Shown: one piece after another, positions 61,263-64,000 of the stretch
Layout of the letters: each line of letters opens with the position of its first letter
Numbering within the stretch: position 1 is the stretch's first letter
Source: an uncultured bacterium
GTDB lineage: Bacteria > Verrucomicrobiota > Kiritimatiellia > PWTM01
Direction of reading: 5' to 3'
NCBI GenBank assembly: GCA_937139365.1
Contig: CAKZPT010000108.1
Span: 1-64,000, forward strand
DNA: 64,000 bases
Made by a program: the position numbers and the translations under genes
Notes under the pieces: model-generated
The model's input: only the letters and a program-made list of their open reading frames with translations
What the model was told of the DNA's origin: nothing
The model's database searches: none

Positions 61263-62037
61263 GTGAGGAGTCCCGGCGAGGAACGAAAGTGGCGTCGGCG
61301 GGAATTTCTGGGCGGGGCGGCGGCCTACGCGGCCCCGCGCAAACCCGTGGAGGAGCTCTTCGACTGCTAGGCCGATCCGTGGCAGGTGCGCAACCTGGCC
61401 GAAGACCCCGACCATCGCCCGGTCCTGACGCGAATGCGCGAGGCGTTGCGGGCGCACCTCCTTTCCATACGCGACCTCGGCTTCATGCCGGAATGGCGCG
61501 CGGCGCACCTGTCGGGTCGGGGAACGCCGACGGTTGAGGCGGCCGACGAAATCATGTACCCGTTGGGCCGCATCCTCGAAACCGCCGAGGCGGTCGGACG
61601 GCCTGTCGCGGAGGACGCGAGGATCGAGTGGTTGAAGGACGTGGATCCGGCCGTTCGCTGGTGGGGGGCGATCGGTGTGCGGGTCTCCGGCGACGGCTCG
61701 GCGCCGGTCCGTCGAGCGCTGACGCACACGTTGCGCGACGCGGTGCCGCCGGTGCGCATCGAGGCAGCTGGCGCGCCGCTCGCGGGCTGGAACGACCCCG
61801 ACGCGCTCAACGCCCTGATCGCGTCGCTCGCGTCCCCCGATTCCCTCGAGGTTCTCGCCGCCGCCCGCACCCTGCCACTCCTGGGTTTGCTGGCGCGGCC
61901 CGCGCTGCCGGCGATGCGGACGGCGCTCCGGACCGGCTCGCCCGACCGGAACCTGAACCTGTACATTCAGCCTGGAGGCGGCCGTCCGGGAACTGGTGGC
62001 GGCCTCCACGCAACCGCCATTGCGGAGAGACTCGACC
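61263..62037 (+). pseudogene. C-terminal relic of a second sulfatase (catalytic domain missing, in-frame TAG at 61368-61370, frameshift near 61970)
   Basis: APRKPVEELFDC*ADPWQVRNLAEDPDHRPVLTRMREALRAHLLSIRDLGFMPEWRAAHLSGRGTPTVEAADEIMYPLGRILETAEAV...NLNLYIQ|LEAAVRELVAAS. Confidence 0.75.
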
Positions 62038-62457
62038 ATGAAGCTCTGGACCGGCGAGATCCATCGCGAGACCAAAGGGCACGGCGACCTCCACGACCTC
62101 ACCGCCGACGTGACTGCCGTGGTGAAATGCTCCGGCATCCGCGCCGGCATTCTGCACCTTTTCGTGATCGGCAGCACCGGCGCGCTGACGACCATGGAGT
62201 TCGAACCGGGCCTGGTCGGCGATCTTCGCCTGCTGCTGGATCGCCTCGTGCCGCCGTCGGAAGCCTACGGGCACCAGGAGGCCTGGCACGACGGCAACGG
62301 CCACTCGCACCTGCAGGCCAGCCTGTTGCGGCCGGACCTGACCCTGCCGATCCGCGAAGGCGAGCCCGTGCTGGGGCGGTGGCAACAGGTCGTGCTCGTC
62401 GAATGCGATGTCCGGCCGCACCAGCGCATCGTCGTGCTGACCATCTTCGGCGATTGA
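62038..62457 (+). CDS. YjbQ/UPF0047 family protein
   Basis: VKCSGIRAGILHLFVIGSTGALTTMEFEPGLVGDL; NGHSHLQASLLRPDLTLPIREGEPVLGRWQQVVLVECDVRPHQRIVVLTIFGD. Confidence 0.95.
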   Translation: MKLWTGEIHRETKGHGDLHDLTADVTAVVKCSGIRAGILHLFVIGSTGALTTMEFEPGLVGDLRLLLDRLVPPSEAYGHQEAWHDGNGHSHLQASLLRPDLTLPIREGEPVLGRWQQVVLVECDVRPHQRIVVLTIFGD

Positions 62458-62524
62458 AGACCCCGGCGTTTCCCAATCGCCGGGAGATCGCGGCCGCACC
62501 GGTGCCGCCACGGTGCGCGCGGCC

Positions 62525-64000
62525 TCAGGCCGGGTTCGCCCGGTGCGTTGGCACCACCCGGAGGGCGCCGGTCGGACAGCCGGAGCGGCACATGTCGCAG
62601 CGAACGCACATCACGTCGTCGATCCGGTGCCGGCGGAACGGATCGGCGGCGATCGCACCGACCGGGCACACCTGCGCGCAGCGCGTGCAGCCGATGCACT
62701 CGTCGCCCACCTCGTAGCGGATCAACCGCACGCAGCGGCCGGCCGGACAGCGGCCTTTGAGATGTTCCTCGTACTCGTCGCGGAAATACCGCAACGTGGT
62801 GAGGACGGGGTTCGGCGCGGTCCGCCCGAGTCCGCAAAGGCTCTGGCGCCGGGTGATGTCGGCCAGGCGCTCGAGCCGGTCGAGGTCGTCGGGGCGCGCC
62901 GTCCCCTCGCAGAGGCGGTCGAGGATGTCGAGCATCCGGCGCGTGCCGATGCGGCATGGCGTACATTTGCCGCAGGACTCGCGGCACGTGAACGAGAGGA
63001 AATAGCGCGCCACGTCGACCATGCAATCCCTGTCGTCGAGCACGACGAGGCCACCGGACCCCATCATCGCGCCGACGCGGAGGAGGGCCTCGTAGTCCAC
63101 CGGTGTATCGCCAAGCCGTTCGGGGATGCAGCCGCCAGAGGGGCCGCCGACCTGGACGGCCTTCCACGGGCGGCCGTTGGCCGCCCCGCCGCCGATCTCC
63201 TCGACGATCTCGCGCAAGGTCATGTCCATCGGCACTTCGATCAGGCCGCCGCGGGCGATCTTGCCGGCCAGCGCGAAGACCTTGGTCCCCTTGCTCCGCT
63301 CCGTGCCGATCGCCGCGAATGCGGCCGCGCCGCGGCGCAGAATCCACGGCACCAGCGCCAGCGTCTCGCAGTTGTTCACCAGCGTCGGCTGGCCCCGCAG
63401 ACCCCGTTCGGCGGGGAACGGCGGCCGGAGGCGCGGCGAGCCACGACGGCCCTCGACCGATTCGATCAGCGCGGTCTCCTCCCCACAGACGAACGCGCCA
63501 CCGCCCTGAACGACCCGCAGGTCCAGCGTGACCCCACGTCCCAGGATGTCCGGTCCGAGCAGTCCCGCCGCCCGCAAGCGGTCCATCGCCGTGCCGATCC
63601 GCCGGACGGCCAGCGGATATTCATGCCGGATATACAGAACCCCCTCCCTCGCGCCGACGGCCCACGCGGCCAGGATCATGCCCTCGAGGATCCGGTAGGG
63701 GTAGGACTCCATCAGCATCCGGTCCATGAACGCGCCAGGGTCGCCCTCGTCGCCGTTGCAAACGACGTACTTTTCGACGCCCGGCCCGTCGCGGACCGCG
63801 CGCCACTTCCGGCCGGTGGGGAACCCCGCCCCGCCGCGGCCGCGCAGACTGGACGCCTTGATCTCCGCGATGGACTCCTCCGGTGGCCGTACGCCGAGCC
63901 ATCGTTCCAGCGCCACGAACCCGCCGCGGCGGCGGTACTCGTCGAGGTCCAGCGGATGGATATCGCCGCAGGATTCCGTTGCGATGTGGAGCTGGCGGCC
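62525..64000 (-). CDS. NuoF/HydB-like NADH-binding flavoprotein subunit with C-terminal 2[4Fe-4S] ferredoxin domain (5' end outside window)
   Basis: KASSLRGRGGAGFPTGRKWRAVRDGPGVEKYVVCNGDEGDPGAFMDR; CRESCGKCTPCRIGTRRMLDIL; CIGCTRCAQVCPVGAI, CVRCDMCRSGCPTGAL; open to window edge. Confidence 0.94.
   Translation of the reverse strand, partial: GRQLHIATESCGDIHPLDLDEYRRRGGFVALERWLGVRPPEESIAEIKASSLRGRGGAGFPTGRKWRAVRDGPGVEKYVVCNGDEGDPGAFMDRMLMESYPYRILEGMILAAWAVGAREGVLYIRHEYPLAVRRIGTAMDRLRAAGLLGPDILGRGVTLDLRVVQGGGAFVCGEETALIESVEGRRGSPRLRPPFPAERGLRGQPTLVNNCETLALVPWILRRGAAAFAAIGTERSKGTKVFALAGKIARGGLIEVPMDMTLREIVEEIGGGAANGRPWKAVQVGGPSGGCIPERLGDTPVDYEALLRVGAMMGSGGLVVLDDRDCMVDVARYFLSFTCRESCGKCTPCRIGTRRMLDILDRLCEGTARPDDLDRLERLADITRRQSLCGLGRTAPNPVLTTLRYFRDEYEEHLKGRCPAGRCVRLIRYEVGDECIGCTRCAQVCPVGAIAADPFRRHRIDDVMCVRCDMCRSGCPTGALRVVPTHRANPA

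Noticed and set aside
61263-61340. Tat signal peptide (RRREFLGGAAAYAAP) at the sulfatase relic
   Set aside because: The hydrophobic stretch after RR is too short and it merges into the sulfatase C-terminal motif; kept only as a relic
35170-61370. Genome-wide TAG reassignment to explain in-frame ambers
   Set aside because: TAG is a normal terminator here, e.g. comF (15822-15824) and the DUF4129 gene (8747-8749); ambers are confined to damaged genes
1-64000. CRISPR arrays, tRNA/rRNA genes, complete IS elements, prophage genes
   Set aside because: No regularly spaced direct repeats, cloverleaf-like sequence, transposase, integrase or phage structural genes noticed by eye; not an exhaustive search

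Overview
High-GC (GC3-rich) bacterial chromosome segment. Gene style (secreted GH-A/GH10 enzymes, sulfatases, PmoA-like and FAD-oxidoreductase-like proteins) suggests a PVC/Kiritimatiellota-like lineage; this is inference only. Left to right: a TonB receptor plus BtuFCD-type ABC importer (1-4.1 kb); a membrane-protein cluster of RDD/GYF, B-box zinc fingers, DUF4129, DUF4350, MoxR, an FAD-oxidoreductase/discoidin-like ORF, DUF58, SpoIIM-like and RDD (4.4-15 kb); housekeeping genes comF, accD, folC, murG, murC, trpD, dgt (15-22.8 kb); sufS-sufU, a 3D-domain protein, SH3 and M48 proteins, and a glucosidase-like/TPR fusion (23-29 kb); a damaged block with a glycosyltransferase carrying one in-frame stop, a LolD-like ATPase with a frameshifted giant permease, and two glycoside hydrolase genes broken by amber codons or frameshifts (29-39 kb); an RND/MFP/TolC efflux operon with a TetR regulator and a perfect 26-bp palindrome (39-45.5 kb); nitroreductase, epimerase, HIT protein and an AT-rich mobile-element-like remnant beside a doubly frameshifted sulfatase (46-49.9 kb); a fixCXAB plus acyl-CoA dehydrogenase operon (50-55.2 kb); then FmdB, an intact GH-A enzyme, a PmoA-like/MGMT chimeric ORF, an RmlD-like protein, a sulfatase relic, YjbQ and a NuoF-like subunit. 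The main signals are (1) lesions concentrated in polysaccharide-related genes while housekeeping genes stay intact, (2) a -1 frameshift in the giant permease exactly at a T_TTT_TTT slippery heptamer, and (3) a translationally coupled FAD-oxidoreductase-like ORF with an eroded Rossmann motif inside the MoxR/DUF58 cluster. No database search was run; all family calls are by eye.
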